Part shown: positions 1 to 8,592 of the stretch, piece after piece
Numbering within the stretch: position 1 is the first letter of the stretch
Layout of the letters: the number at the start of each line of letters is the position of its first letter
Source of the DNA: Streptomyces oceani
Lineage (GTDB): Bacteria; Actinomycetota; Actinomycetes; Streptomycetales; Streptomycetaceae
Reading direction: 5' to 3'
Length of the DNA: 37,484 nucleotides
NCBI RefSeq assembly: GCF_001751245.1
Contig: NZ_LJGU01000108.1
Coordinates: forward strand, 8,811 to 46,294
The notes under the pieces: model-generated
What the model was told of the DNA's origin: nothing
Seen by the model: only the letters and a program-made list of their open reading frames with translations
Database searches by the model: none
Position numbers and translations under genes: made by a program

Positions 1-619
1 GGCGCGCCCGTACGGCCCGCACCGCGCGCGGCAGCCGCAGCGCCACGTGCACGACGAAGGCGGCCGTGAAGACCCAGGCGCCGTAGAAGTGCAGGGTGTA
101 GAAGGAGCCCGGGAAGACGTACGCCAGCTGGACGTTCAGCACGCCCGTGCCGAACACGAAAAGCCCACCGCCGACGAGCAGCAGCAGCGACACCCGTTCC
201 ATGGCGTGGCTGAGCGAGCGGGCCGGCGGCAGCGCGAAGAGCTTCGGGATCACGGACCACAGCTTGGCCAGCAGCACCGGGATCAGCGTGATGCCGAGCG
301 TGACGTGCACGCCCTGGGTGAGCCGGTACAGCCAGTCGGGGTCGGTCGGCCAGGAGAAGAGGTAGAAGCCGAGCCAGCCCTTGTCCGGGGTCATGTCGTT
401 GGCCGGCGAGAGATCCGGGTTGTAGGCGGCGTACGACAGCAGGCCCGTGCCGAGCAGCAGGACGATCCCCGGCAGCAGCACCAGCCCGAGCGGCGAGGTC
501 AGCCGGAGTCCACGCAGCGGGCTTCGCCACCAGCGGGCGGAGAACGGGCCGGAGCGCGGGCGCGGCACGAGGCGCGCCCAGCCGGCGGACCGGGACGGGA
601 GGCGTGGTCGGACGCGCAT
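1..619 (-). CDS. Molybdopterin-dependent oxidoreductase, N-terminal membrane domain (partial, runs off left edge)
   Basis: Reading the minus strand from ATG at 619 gives 206 open codons to the window edge. After about 40 Arg/Pro-rich residues come several hydrophobic helices (one with PLGLVLLPGIVLLLGTGLLSY, others with GVHVTLGITLIPVLLAK, LLLLVGGGLFVFGTGVLN and FYTLHFYGAWVFTAAFVVH). Histidines in the second and fourth helices could be haem ligands of a cytochrome b-like domain. I recognise this as the N-terminal region of actinobacterial membrane-anchored sulfite-oxidase-like molybdopterin oxidoreductases. The catalytic Mo-binding domain would lie beyond the window, so that part is inferred, not seen. 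The gene is divergent from helR, with a 483-bp gap between them. A stand-alone cytochrome b561-type protein is the main alternative. Confidence 0.75.
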   Translation of the reverse strand, partial: MRVRPRLPSRSAGWARLVPRPRSGPFSARWWRSPLRGLRLTSPLGLVLLPGIVLLLGTGLLSYAAYNPDLSPANDMTPDKGWLGFYLFSWPTDPDWLYRLTQGVHVTLGITLIPVLLAKLWSVIPKLFALPPARSLSHAMERVSLLLLVGGGLFVFGTGVLNVQLAYVFPGSFYTLHFYGAWVFTAAFVVHVALRLPRAVRAVRAR

Positions 620-1102
620 GGTCTTCCCTCGGCTGCTGAGTTGTCCGCGGTTCACGGCGCCGAACCGCCTGTCGCCCCGACGGTATGCGCCGCCGCCACG
701 CGGACCGGCGTAGCGACGCACTCCGGAACGGACGGAAACCGGGCGAGAACCGGGCGGGAACCAGCACGAACCGAAAGCACGAGGGCGGCGCGTCGGAAGC
801 GAACCCGCCGAGAGAAAACCGTTCGCGCCACGGGCCCCCGCTGCCCTAGACTCCCGCCCCTTGCCTTCCTCCCTCAGGTACCGGGACCCCGGCGCTGCAA
901 GGACTCGGCGCTCCGGGTCTCCGGGGTTCTCCCGTGGGGAGGGACTCCGGCCGCTCGGAAACCGGCCGGCGACCCGATCACGTACCCACACCGCACGCAC
1001 CGTGCCCCGGCACGCGCGTGCGGTACGCCGTGTGGTCGCCGTCGGCCGCGCCGGCACGCGTCCACACGCGCGATCCGACGCCCACCCACCGGAGGCAGAT
1101 CC
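620..1102. other. Intergenic region between divergent genes, no gene seen
   Basis: This gap must hold the promoters of the oxidoreductase (leftward) and helR (rightward). It contains an 11-bp near-tandem repeat at 735-756 (core AACCGGGCG twice) and several GGAAC/GAACC motifs between 725 and 772 that resemble ECF sigma -35 boxes. A possible -10 (TAGACT, about 847-852) sits upstream of helR. Frames that stay open through the gap in phase with helR lack a plausible start and have low-complexity Arg/Pro content. The helR Shine-Dalgarno GGAGG is at 1091-1095. Confidence 0.5.
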
Positions 1103-3313
1103 GTGCCCGCGTACGACCCGTCGCCACCCACGCCACCCGCACCGCCCACGGCACCGGCGACACTCACGCCGCTGGAACGCGAACGCGCCCACCTGGCCGC
1201 GTCCCGTACCGCACTGCGCGCCATGCGCGCCGAGACCGAGGCGCTGGACCTGTCCGACGTCGCCCCGAACTGGGTGAGTGCCCAGGTCCTGCGGGGCGAC
1301 CTGGCCCAGCGCGTCCGGGAGCTGGCGGACCTCGCGCACGCGCCGCTGTTCTTCGGCCGGCTGGACTGCGCCGTGCTGCCCCGGGTGCCGGCGCCAAACG
1401 CGACCCCGGCCTCAAGCCCAAACCCGGAGCCAGCCTCGGACCCGACCCCAGGCCCGACCCCGGACGAGGAGCGCCCCGCCCTCCACACCCTCTACATCGG
1501 CCGTCGACACGTGCACGACCCGGAGGGCGACCCGATGGTCATCGACTGGCGGGCGCCGGTCTCGCAGCCCTTCTACCAGGCGTCGAAGAAGGACCCGCGG
1601 GGCGTCGAGCTACGCCGGCGGTTCGGCTACACCGCGGGCGAACTGACCGCGTACGAGGACGAGCGGCTGACCGACCCCGGCGAGCAGCGGGTCAGCACGC
1701 TGCTCCAGCGGGAGATCGAACGTCCCCGGGTCGGGCCGATGCGGGACATCGTCGCGACCATCCAGCCCGAGCAGGACTCCCTCGTCCGCGCCGACGTCGA
1801 CGGCACGGTGTGCGTGCAGGGCGCGCCCGGCACCGGCAAGACCGCCGTGGGCCTGCACCGGGTGGCCTATCTCCTCTACACCCATCGGGAACGCCTCGCC
1901 CGTAGCGGCACCCTGGTGATCGGCCCGAACAGTTCCTTCCTGCGCTACATCGAGCAGGTCCTGCCCGCCCTGGGCGAGTTGGACGTACGGCAGGCCACCG
2001 TGGAGGAGCTGGTGGCGCACGTCCCCGTACGCGCCACCGACTCGGCGCTGGCCGCCGGTGTGAAGGGCGACGCGCGGATGGCGCGGGTGCTGCGCCGGGC
2101 GGTACGGGCCGGGGTGCGGCTGCCGACCGAGCCCTGCGTGGTGCAGCGGGGCGCCCGGCGGTGGCGGGTGCCGGCGTACGAACTGGAGGAGATCGTGGGC
2201 GAGTTGCTGGAGCGGGACCAGCGCTACGGCGCCGCCCGGGAGGCCCTGCCGCAGCGGATCGCGCACTCCGTCCTGGTCCGCATGGAGCAGGCGGGCGAGG
2301 CACCGGACGACCGTACGCAGGACGCGGTGGCGCGGAATCCCGCGGTGAGGGCGGTGGTGAAGGAGTCCTGGCCGACGGTGGACCCGGCCAAGCTGGTGCT
2401 GCGGCTGCTGTCCGACGCGGAGTTCCTGGCCGAGCAGGCCGAGGGCGTCCTGACGCCGGAGGAGCAGCGAGCCGTGCTGTGGAGCAAGCCGGCGCGCGGG
2501 GTCCGGTCGGCTCGGTGGTCGGCGGCGGACGCGGTGCTGATCGACGAGGCGCACGACCTGGTCAGCCGTACGCCCTCGCTCGGGCACGTGGTGCTGGACG
2601 AGGCGCAGGACCTCTCGCCGATGCAGTATCGGGCGGTGGGGCGGCGCTGTTCGACCGGCTCGGCGACGGTGCTGGGCGACCTCGCGCAGGGCACGACGCC
2701 CTGGGCGACGGCTGGTTGGCGGGAGGCGCTGGCCCAGTTGGGCAAGCCGGAGGCGCGGGTGGAGGAGCTGACGCAGGGCTTCCGGGTGCCGCGTGAGGTC
2801 ATCGCGTACGCCTCCCGGCTGCTGCCGGCGATCGCGCCGGAGCTGACGGAGGCGACCTCGGTGCGGGATTCCCCGGGCGACTTCGCCGTACGCCACAGCG
2901 CGGCCGGCGAACTGTCCGCCACGGTGCTCGCCGCCTGCCGGGAGGCTCTGGAGCGGGAGGGCTCGGTGGGGCTGATCGCGGCGGAGGCACGCGTACCGGA
3001 GCTGGCGGGCACGCTGGACGCGGCGGGGCTGGCTCACGTCGCGCCGGGGGTGGAGACGAGCGAGGAGACGCGGCTGACGTTGGTGCCGGCGACGCTGGCC
3101 AAGGGGTTGGAGTACGACCACGTGGTGCTGGACGAGCCGGGGGCGATCGTGGCCGGCGAGCCGGACGAACGCACCGGCCTGCGCCGGCTCTACGTCTGCC
3201 TGACCCGCGCGGTGTCCGGCCTGGTGGTGTGTCACGCGGGGCCGATGCCGGAGCTGCTGACCGGCGTTCGGCCGGCCGACGAGGCTGTGGGGCGACAGCC
3301 GGCCATGGACTGA
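1103..3313 (+). CDS. helR: HelD/HelR-type ATPase (RNA polymerase recycling motor, UvrD superfamily)
   Basis: 736 aa, UvrD/Rep-like superfamily 1 ATPase of the HelD branch. These proteins are not true DNA helicases: they bind RNA polymerase and free it from stalled or rifamycin-blocked complexes. Visible: an N-terminal Leu/Arg-rich helical region (about 20-90) fitting the HelD coiled coil; Walker A GAPGTGKT (about 240-247); LIDEAHDL (about 480) and the motif II box VVLDEAQDLSP (about 495-505); GFRVPREVI; and a C-terminal LYVCLTRA motif. Residues about 97-125 are an unusual Pro/Asn/Ser-rich insertion. The GTG start at 1103 was chosen because GGAGG lies 7 nt before it; the frame is open for 350 codons upstream but has no other good start there. 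The gene ends convergently with the next one at a shared terminator. HelR rather than plain HelD is a judgement from overall similarity; an obvious rifamycin-associated element was not found. Confidence 0.85.
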   Translation: MPAYDPSPPTPPAPPTAPATLTPLERERAHLAASRTALRAMRAETEALDLSDVAPNWVSAQVLRGDLAQRVRELADLAHAPLFFGRLDCAVLPRVPAPNATPASSPNPEPASDPTPGPTPDEERPALHTLYIGRRHVHDPEGDPMVIDWRAPVSQPFYQASKKDPRGVELRRRFGYTAGELTAYEDERLTDPGEQRVSTLLQREIERPRVGPMRDIVATIQPEQDSLVRADVDGTVCVQGAPGTGKTAVGLHRVAYLLYTHRERLARSGTLVIGPNSSFLRYIEQVLPALGELDVRQATVEELVAHVPVRATDSALAAGVKGDARMARVLRRAVRAGVRLPTEPCVVQRGARRWRVPAYELEEIVGELLERDQRYGAAREALPQRIAHSVLVRMEQAGEAPDDRTQDAVARNPAVRAVVKESWPTVDPAKLVLRLLSDAEFLAEQAEGVLTPEEQRAVLWSKPARGVRSARWSAADAVLIDEAHDLVSRTPSLGHVVLDEAQDLSPMQYRAVGRRCSTGSATVLGDLAQGTTPWATAGWREALAQLGKPEARVEELTQGFRVPREVIAYASRLLPAIAPELTEATSVRDSPGDFAVRHSAAGELSATVLAACREALEREGSVGLIAAEARVPELAGTLDAAGLAHVAPGVETSEETRLTLVPATLAKGLEYDHVVLDEPGAIVAGEPDERTGLRRLYVCLTRAVSGLVVCHAGPMPELLTGVRPADEAVGRQPAMD

Positions 3314-3332
3314 CGGCCCCGACGGGCGGTCG

Positions 3333-3387
3333 CGTACGCCCGCACCCCGGGCGGCGGTCCCGCCGGCCACCGGGGTACGGGCGTACG
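3333..3387. terminator. Bidirectional terminator between helR and the convergent membrane-protein gene
   Basis: Outer arms CGTACGCCCG (3333-3342) and CGGGCGTACG (3378-3387) pair perfectly over 10 bp. Inside them ACCCCGG and CCGGGGT pair, followed by a GCGGCGG/CGCCGGC inner stem, so the whole 55 nt folds into one long hairpin. It starts 20 nt after the helR stop and ends 16 nt from the stop of the opposite gene. Confidence 0.75.
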
Positions 3388-3402
3388 TGCCGCGTTGGGG
3401 CG

Positions 3403-4107
3403 TTACTGCGGTGGCGGTGCCTGCGGCTGCTGCGGCGTACTCGGCATGTCCGGAGGCTCGGGGGCGCTCGCGAACAGGTCGAAGTACATGCCGGTCGCGA
3501 CCAGCGCGCCGATCACGCCGAGCGCCAGCCCGCCCAGCGCCAGCGCCCGCACCCAGACCCGGGCGTCGGTGCGCTTGGCCAGCAGCACCAGGACGGTGGC
3601 GCCGAGCACGATCGCCACCAGCGCGAAGAAGCCGTTGAGCAGCGCGACCGCGTCCCACGGCGTGCCGTAGATGGCCTCGATCTGCTCCTCCGGGCTGCCG
3701 GGGCTGGCGCCGGACTCGAGCTGGCCGGTCATCTCCTCCCGGGCCCGCATCTGTTCGGTGAACGAGGTGCCGGTCAGCGAGCACAGGCCCAGGCCGACGC
3801 TGAGCACGGCGGCGGCGCCGGCCATGAAGCCGCCGCGCCCGTCCTCCCGCTGGGGCTGGTACAGGTGGGAGTCGTCCGGGAGTTCGTCGTCGTGGTCGTC
3901 CAGGGGTCGCCCGTCCTGCCGATCCTCGACCGGCTCGTCGGCGGGCTGGTCCTCCGTGTCAGTGGTGTGCTCGGACGTGGCGGCCTTCTCGCTGCCGCGC
4001 TTGTCGTGGGGGGTCTCCGCCGGGTCGGCCTTCTTCTCGAGGTCCGGCTGCTCGTCTTCCGCAGCGCTGTCGGCGGACTCGTCGTGCTTGGTGGTGTCCG
4101 TAGCCAT
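3403..4107 (-). CDS. Conserved hypothetical membrane protein with acidic N-terminus
   Basis: 234 aa. The first ~95 residues are highly charged and acidic (Asp/Glu/Lys-rich, no hydrophobic stretch) and should be cytoplasmic and disordered. Transmembrane segments follow: about 97-117 (FMAGAAAVLSVGLGLCSL), about 160-183 (ALLNGFFALVAIVLGATVLVLL) and about 193-212 (ALALGGLALGVIGALVATG). The tail is Pro/Gln-rich (PSTPQQPQAPPPQ). I do not recognise a functional domain; such proteins are common in Streptomyces. The ATG at 4107 has no Shine-Dalgarno, but TAGGGT lies about 8 nt upstream on the minus strand, the spacing expected for a leaderless transcript. Composition fits a real gene and the 3' end meets the terminator at 3333-3387. 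Confidence 0.75.
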   Translation of the reverse strand: MATDTTKHDESADSAAEDEQPDLEKKADPAETPHDKRGSEKAATSEHTTDTEDQPADEPVEDRQDGRPLDDHDDELPDDSHLYQPQREDGRGGFMAGAAAVLSVGLGLCSLTGTSFTEQMRAREEMTGQLESGASPGSPEEQIEAIYGTPWDAVALLNGFFALVAIVLGATVLVLLAKRTDARVWVRALALGGLALGVIGALVATGMYFDLFASAPEPPDMPSTPQQPQAPPPQ

Positions 4108-4317
4108 AGACCGCCACCCTACGGACCACACCTAAGGTCGCAGTAAGCATCACCACGGATGGATGGCAAGTCCCGAAAAGGGTGATGTGTCTCACGTCGC
4201 ACTCAGGGCGTGATGACCGGGGCCGTCCGCCCGACCCGGCTCCAGCGGACCCGCAAGGGGTGTGAGTCGTCTGCGACCGCGTTCCCCGCGGCCAGCCCTC
4301 CCGGGTGTCCAGCCCGG

Positions 4318-4515
4318 TCAACTCGGCGAGCCCTCATCCGTGCTCCGGTTCTGGCCCGGACTCGTGACCCTCCTGGAGCGGCGCGCCATCTTTCCCGCGG
4401 CGAACGTCGTGGCGGCAACGGCTCGGACCCAGCGGGGCCCTCCACGCTGCGCCCACACCACACACACGCACCCGCCGACAGCAAGAGCCAGGACGGCGAT
4501 CAGCAGAACGGTCAT
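4318..4515 (-). CDS. Small single-helix membrane protein (hypothetical)
   Basis: 65 aa beginning MTVLLIAVLALAVGGCVCVVW, one clear N-terminal membrane segment, followed by a basic cytoplasmic part (RRSRR). A G-rich stretch (GGGGGTGGGAAC) directly precedes the ATG and could serve as ribosome binding site. No function recognised. It lies 210 bp upstream of the preceding membrane-protein gene, in the same direction. It is short enough that it could be a chance frame; the good membrane segment and start context are the only support. Confidence 0.45.
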   Translation of the reverse strand: MTVLLIAVLALAVGGCVCVVWAQRGGPRWVRAVAATTFAAGKMARRSRRVTSPGQNRSTDEGSPS

Positions 4516-4943
4516 GTTCCCACCCCCGGGTTCGTTCGCTCGGTCCCGCTGATCGTCTCAGGCCGGGAAGGGCAACCGTGCGAGAGGGCCCATGGGATCG
4601 TCGACCTCACCCGAGGAGGATCTCCCGCCAGCCCGGACGAGCACGCGACCCCGCATCGGGGTCTCGAGTTCCCGGAAGGAGCGGGCTGTCGGTGACGCGC
4701 GAGATCCAGGCGGCGTGCTCGGGGCTGTCCCGGATCGCTCGGAAGGGTCTTGGCGATGTTCGTCGCTCCCCACAACCGCGGCTTGCCGGCAGACCCCGCC
4801 CACACGTCCGTGAAGCGGACAGCCGGACATCGGCGGGCACCAGCTGAGCGGGGCCTCCGCCGACGCCGCGTCCCTCCCGAATCCGTCACCAGGACACGCG
4901 TCCGCTCCGCCGGTGCCCCGTTCGAAGAAGTCGCGCAGGATGG
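4516..4943. other. Gene-free stretch, possibly decayed coding DNA
   Basis: No complete gene can be supported here. On the minus strand short protein-like runs appear in different frames (for example LTILRDFFERGTG near 4910-4940 and FRAIRDSPEHAAW near 4700-4740), as expected if an old gene had accumulated frameshifts. None has a convincing start with ribosome binding site, and I could not assign a family. It lies directly downstream of the sugar kinase gene that ends the operon. Confidence 0.3.
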
Positions 4944-6521
4944 TCAGGCGTCCCGAGCGGCGGCCCCCTCCCCCTCCGCGTCCGCGTGCTGCCGCCGTGC
5001 CAGCGCGTGCGCCACCTCCCGGGTCGCCGGGTACAGCGCGAGGTAGTGCTCGTACAACTCGTCGTACACGGCGGCCAGCGCCGGGTCCGGGGTGACCGTC
5101 GACTCGATCGGGTTCCACGACTCGATGTCCGCGCGCTCGGCCAGCCCGGCTCCCACGGCGGCCAGGAAGGCGTCGCCGTACGCCGCGCCGATGGTGTGCC
5201 GTGGCAACTGCTGCTCCAGCCCGGTCACATCGGAGACGATCCGCGTCCACAGTTCCCGGGCGCCGCCGCCCACCGCGACCAGGCGCCGCAGGTCACCGCC
5301 GGCCTCGGCCATCGCGGCGAGGTTGTGCCGGATGCCGTAGGCCGTGGCCTCCAAGGCCGCCCGATACAGGTGCGCGCGCCCGTGCCGGAGCGTCAGCCCG
5401 GCGAGCACGCCGCGGGCGTCCGGGTCGAAGACCGGCGTGCGTTCCCCCGCGAAGTACGGCAGCATCAGCAGCCCTTCGGCGCCCGGCGGCAGCGCGCCCG
5501 CCTCCGCCGTGAGCGTCGCGTAGTCGGCTCCGGTGAGGTCGCGCAGCCAGCCGGTCACCGCGCCGGAGGTGGCCATGCCGCCGGCCAGACAGTACGTCCC
5601 CTCGAAGGCTCCGGAGGTGGACCACAACCGGGAGTCCGGCACGGGCTGCCGCACGACGTTCACCAGGAACATGGTGGTGCCGTACATCAACATCAGGTCG
5701 CCCTCGCCGGTCGCCCCGACACCGGTCGACTCGGCCCAGGCGTCGACCGTGCCGGCCATCACCGGGGTGCCGGCTGGGATGCCGGTCGCCTCGGCCGCGG
5801 CGTCCGTGACCGTGCCCACCCGGTCAGCGGGCCAGACGAGTTCGGGCCACTCCAGGCCGGGCGCCACCTCCTCGCACCAGTCGCCGATCCAGCCGCGCTC
5901 CCGCAGGTCGTACAGCGGGGTGCACTGGCTGGCGGAGTGGTGGTCCAGGACGTACGCCCCGGTCAGCCGGTGCGCGAGCCAGGAGCTGGCCATGAACCAG
6001 CGGCGGGTTCGGGCGTAGGTCTCCGGTTCCCGCTGCCGCAGCCAGGCCAGCTTCGGGCCGACGGCCTGGCTGGTGAGCGGCGAGCCGCAGCGCTCCAGCA
6101 CCCGTTCGGCGCCGTACCGTTCGGTCTGCTCGGCGATCTGTTCGCCGGCTCGGGTGTCCACGCCGTACAGGATCGCCGGGCGCAGCGGCCGGCCGTCGGC
6201 GTCGGCGGGCAGCAGGCAGGGCCCGATGCCGCTGACGCACACCCCGCCCAGCGCGGCTCGCCGGTCGGCGCCTTCGCCGGCATGGCCGTTGCTGTCCCCG
6301 CCGCCGTCGCTGGCGCCGTCCAGCAACTCCCGTGCCAGCGCCTCGAAGTCGGCCCACCACACCCGCTCGGCGTCGTGCTCGAACCAGCCGGGCCGAGGCG
6401 TGTCCGTACGGTGTTCCCGCACGGCGCTCGCGACGACCTCGCCGTCCGCGGCGCGCACGAGGATGCCCTTCGAGCTAGAGGTGCCGATGTCGATGCCCAT
6501 GACCAGCGCTTCGCGCATCAT
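4944..6521 (-). CDS. FGGY-family carbohydrate kinase (pentulokinase-like)
   Basis: 525 aa, the usual length for FGGY kinases. The N-terminal ATPase-fold signature MGIDIGTSSSKG is at about 8-19, the catalytic-Asp segment AGTVDAWAE at about 255-263, and the C-terminal phosphate-binding signature VAVGGGARELW at about 410-420. These kinases phosphorylate a ketose or polyol with ATP in the cytoplasm; xylulokinase, ribulokinase and L-fuculokinase are all members, and the sequence alone does not fix the substrate. Next to a fucose/arabinose-type isomerase, a D-ribulose or related ketopentose kinase is the most likely role. It is the last gene of the nine-gene sugar operon. The ATG at 6521 overlaps the stop of the binding-protein gene as ATGA, so translation is probably coupled; a second ATG follows immediately at 6518. 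Confidence 0.88.
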   Translation of the reverse strand: MMREALVMGIDIGTSSSKGILVRAADGEVVASAVREHRTDTPRPGWFEHDAERVWWADFEALARELLDGASDGGGDSNGHAGEGADRRAALGGVCVSGIGPCLLPADADGRPLRPAILYGVDTRAGEQIAEQTERYGAERVLERCGSPLTSQAVGPKLAWLRQREPETYARTRRWFMASSWLAHRLTGAYVLDHHSASQCTPLYDLRERGWIGDWCEEVAPGLEWPELVWPADRVGTVTDAAAEATGIPAGTPVMAGTVDAWAESTGVGATGEGDLMLMYGTTMFLVNVVRQPVPDSRLWSTSGAFEGTYCLAGGMATSGAVTGWLRDLTGADYATLTAEAGALPPGAEGLLMLPYFAGERTPVFDPDARGVLAGLTLRHGRAHLYRAALEATAYGIRHNLAAMAEAGGDLRRLVAVGGGARELWTRIVSDVTGLEQQLPRHTIGAAYGDAFLAAVGAGLAERADIESWNPIESTVTPDPALAAVYDELYEHYLALYPATREVAHALARRQHADAEGEGAAARDA

Positions 6522-7510
6522 TCGATCTTCCCGCTCATGTCGTACTTCTGGTAAATCTCGGCCGCGTTCTCGGAGTTGATCTCCACGGTCTCCAAGGTCT
6601 GTTTCTTCGGTACCTTTCTGCCGGCCACGATGTCCGCGACCGTGCGGGCGGCCTCCTTCGCCCCGGTGGGATACAGGTAGGTGGCGTCCAACTTGCCCTG
6701 CTGCACCGCGCGAATGCCGCCGCTGGGTATGGCCAGGCCGTCGATCCCGAGGAATTTCGTCTTCTTCGCCTTCCCCGCGGACTTGGCCGCGAGAAACGCT
6801 CCCAGTGCCATCGGATCGTTGTGGCTGAAGATCAGGTCGATCTTCTTGCCGCCCTGTAGCCACTGCTGTGTCACCTTGGTCGCGTCCGCCCGCAGCCACT
6901 TCGCCTCCCGCTGCGCGACGACCTTGATGTCGTGGCCCTTGATGGCGTCCATGAAGCCCTTGTGCCGCTCGATCTGCGGCTTCGCGCTGAGCACCCCCCG
7001 GAGTTCGGCTACCCGGCCACCGTCCGGCAGTTCCCGGACGGCGCGTTCTCCCGCCTTCTTCCCGATCTCGTAGTTGTCGCCACCGATGAACGAGGTGTGG
7101 CAGTCGGTGTTGACGCTACGGTCCAGCAGCACCACCGGGATCCTCGCCTCGCACGCCATCTCCACCACGGGGGTGAGCGGATCGGGTTCGTTCGGGGAGA
7201 CCAGGAGCACGTCCACGCCCTTCTCGATGAACGTCTGCACCTGGCTGAGCTGGGTGGCGCTGCTCTGTTGACCGTCCGAGATGGGCAGCAGCTTCAGCTT
7301 CGGGTACTTCTCCATGTAGTAGCGCAGTTGGAGGTTGATCTGCGCGCGATAGGGCTCGGCGTTGTTGGACTGCGAGTAGCCGATGACGAACTCGTCCTTG
7401 TTCCGGTCCCCGGCGTCCTCGTTCGTCGGCGCCTTCGAGGTGCAGCCGGCGGTGACCGCCAGTGTGAGGACGAGACCGAGTGCCGCGTACCCTCGGGTCG
7501 CCCGCCTCAT
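6518..7510 (-). CDS. CUT2 sugar ABC transporter, substrate-binding lipoprotein (RbsB/YtfQ-like)
   Basis: 330 aa, periplasmic-binding-protein type I (ribose/galactofuranose-binding style). It has an N-terminal signal with lipobox AVTAGC (lipidated Cys23). The mature part starts at FVIGYSQSNNAEPYRAQIN, followed by VDVLLVSPNEPDPLTPVVEMA, IPVVLLDRSVNT, FIGGDNYEIGKKAGE and IFSHNDPMALGAFLAA, all hallmark strands of the family. It would capture a monosaccharide outside the membrane and deliver it to the permease encoded just upstream. The ATG at 7510 overlaps the permease stop (ATGA), and its own stop overlaps the kinase start in the same way. Exact sugar unknown; resemblance to YtfQ-like proteins would allow a furanose ligand, which is inference. 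Confidence 0.9.
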   Translation of the reverse strand: MRRATRGYAALGLVLTLAVTAGCTSKAPTNEDAGDRNKDEFVIGYSQSNNAEPYRAQINLQLRYYMEKYPKLKLLPISDGQQSSATQLSQVQTFIEKGVDVLLVSPNEPDPLTPVVEMACEARIPVVLLDRSVNTDCHTSFIGGDNYEIGKKAGERAVRELPDGGRVAELRGVLSAKPQIERHKGFMDAIKGHDIKVVAQREAKWLRADATKVTQQWLQGGKKIDLIFSHNDPMALGAFLAAKSAGKAKKTKFLGIDGLAIPSGGIRAVQQGKLDATYLYPTGAKEAARTVADIVAGRKVPKKQTLETVEINSENAAEIYQKYDMSGKIE

Positions 7511-8592
7511 GCCTTCTCCTTCCGGCGGAAGAGGTCCGGACGTTGCAGCACCACCGCGAGCACCACGATCGAACCCTTGATCACGAGCTGCCAGTTGTCG
7601 CTCACGGCGTTCAGCCCCAGCACGTTGTCCAGCAGGGTGAGGATCAGCGCGCCGATGAAGGTGCCGACGATGGTCCCCTTGCCGCCCCGCAGCGACGCCC
7701 CGCCGATGACCGCGGCGGCGATCGCGTCCAGTTCGTACGAGGTGCCGGCGAGCGGGTCGGCCGCGGCGCTGTAGGCCGCGTCGATCGGTCCGGCGATGCC
7801 CGCGAGCATGCCGGAGAGGGTGAACACGGCGATCGTGACGAAGGTGACGTTGATGCCGGACAGTCGGGCCGCCGTCGGGTTGCCGCCGACCGCGTAGACG
7901 TGCCGACCGAAGGTCGTACGGGACAGCAGCAGGTGGAAGGCGACGCACACCACGACGAACGCCAGGACGGGGAAGTAGACGCCCTCCTTGCCGACGAAGG
8001 GCAACCAGACGCCCTCCAGGACGTTGTGCCCGGGCGTGCCGAGCTGCTGGAAGGCCTCGGCCTCGGGGGTGAGCGTCCCGTCCGGGCCGGCGACCTGGGT
8101 GCCGACGGACACGTTGTCGGACATCTCCCGGTCCAGTCCGCGCGCGATGGACAGCATCGCGAGTGTCATCACGAACGACTGGATGCGCAGCACCGAGGTG
8201 CCGATGCCGTTCACCAGGCCGAGTGCCGCGCCCGCCAGCATGCACAACGGCATGATCTGCCACACCGGCATCTGCTCGTTGACCAGCAGCAGCGCCGCGG
8301 CCATCGAGCAGAAGCCCATCAGCGAGCCGACGGACAGGTCGATGCCGGCGGTGAGGATCACCAGCGTGACGCCCACGGCCAGGATGCCGCGGGAGGAGAA
8401 CGCCCCGACCGCGTTGGTCAGGTTGGTCTCGCTCAGGAAGACGTCGCCCTGCGTCACGATGCCGATCAACAGCACGAGGACGAGGCCGATATAGCCCTGT
8501 AGCGAACCAAGCACCGGTAGCAGCCGGGCGACCCTGGCCAAGGGCGTGCGGGCTTGCTCCTTGTCGGGAGCGTCGGTGAGTGTGCCGGTCAT
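7507..8592 (-). CDS. CUT2 sugar ABC transporter permease (RbsC-like)
   Basis: 361 aa, polytopic. Family signatures: SSRGILAVGVTLVILTAGIDLSVGSLMG (residues about 70-95, the conserved GIDLSVG motif), RTTFGRHVYAVGGNPTAARLSGI, and the cytoplasmic coupling loop AAAVIGGASLRGGKGTIVGTF. RbsC-type permeases form a homodimer, so a single permease gene suffices. A roughly 40-residue stretch (about 155-195, with NVSVGTQVAGPDGTLTPEAE) between helices is extracytoplasmic. The start at 8592 overlaps the ATPase stop by 4 nt (ATGA), and the stop overlaps the binding-protein start likewise. Confidence 0.92.
   Translation of the reverse strand: MTGTLTDAPDKEQARTPLARVARLLPVLGSLQGYIGLVLVLLIGIVTQGDVFLSETNLTNAVGAFSSRGILAVGVTLVILTAGIDLSVGSLMGFCSMAAALLLVNEQMPVWQIMPLCMLAGAALGLVNGIGTSVLRIQSFVMTLAMLSIARGLDREMSDNVSVGTQVAGPDGTLTPEAEAFQQLGTPGHNVLEGVWLPFVGKEGVYFPVLAFVVVCVAFHLLLSRTTFGRHVYAVGGNPTAARLSGINVTFVTIAVFTLSGMLAGIAGPIDAAYSAAADPLAGTSYELDAIAAAVIGGASLRGGKGTIVGTFIGALILTLLDNVLGLNAVSDNWQLVIKGSIVVLAVVLQRPDLFRRKEKA

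Noticed and set aside
850..905. Possible rifamycin-associated element before helR
   Set aside because: CTTGC- and GCAAG-like halves are present but about 30 bp apart and without flanking symmetry, unlike the compact inverted repeat expected.
47..1102. Open frame in phase with and upstream of helR
   Set aside because: Low-complexity Arg/Gly/Pro peptide, overlaps the oxidoreductase gene on the other strand, and the Shine-Dalgarno GGAGG plus family N-terminus place the start at 1103.
1610..3784. Long minus-strand frame opposite helR
   Set aside because: Antisense shadow of a well-supported gene; no family motif and it crosses the terminator between two genes.
4210..4695. Plus-strand frame of 161 codons
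   Set aside because: No ribosome binding site, Pro/Arg/Ser-rich composition and overlap with the better minus-strand small membrane protein.
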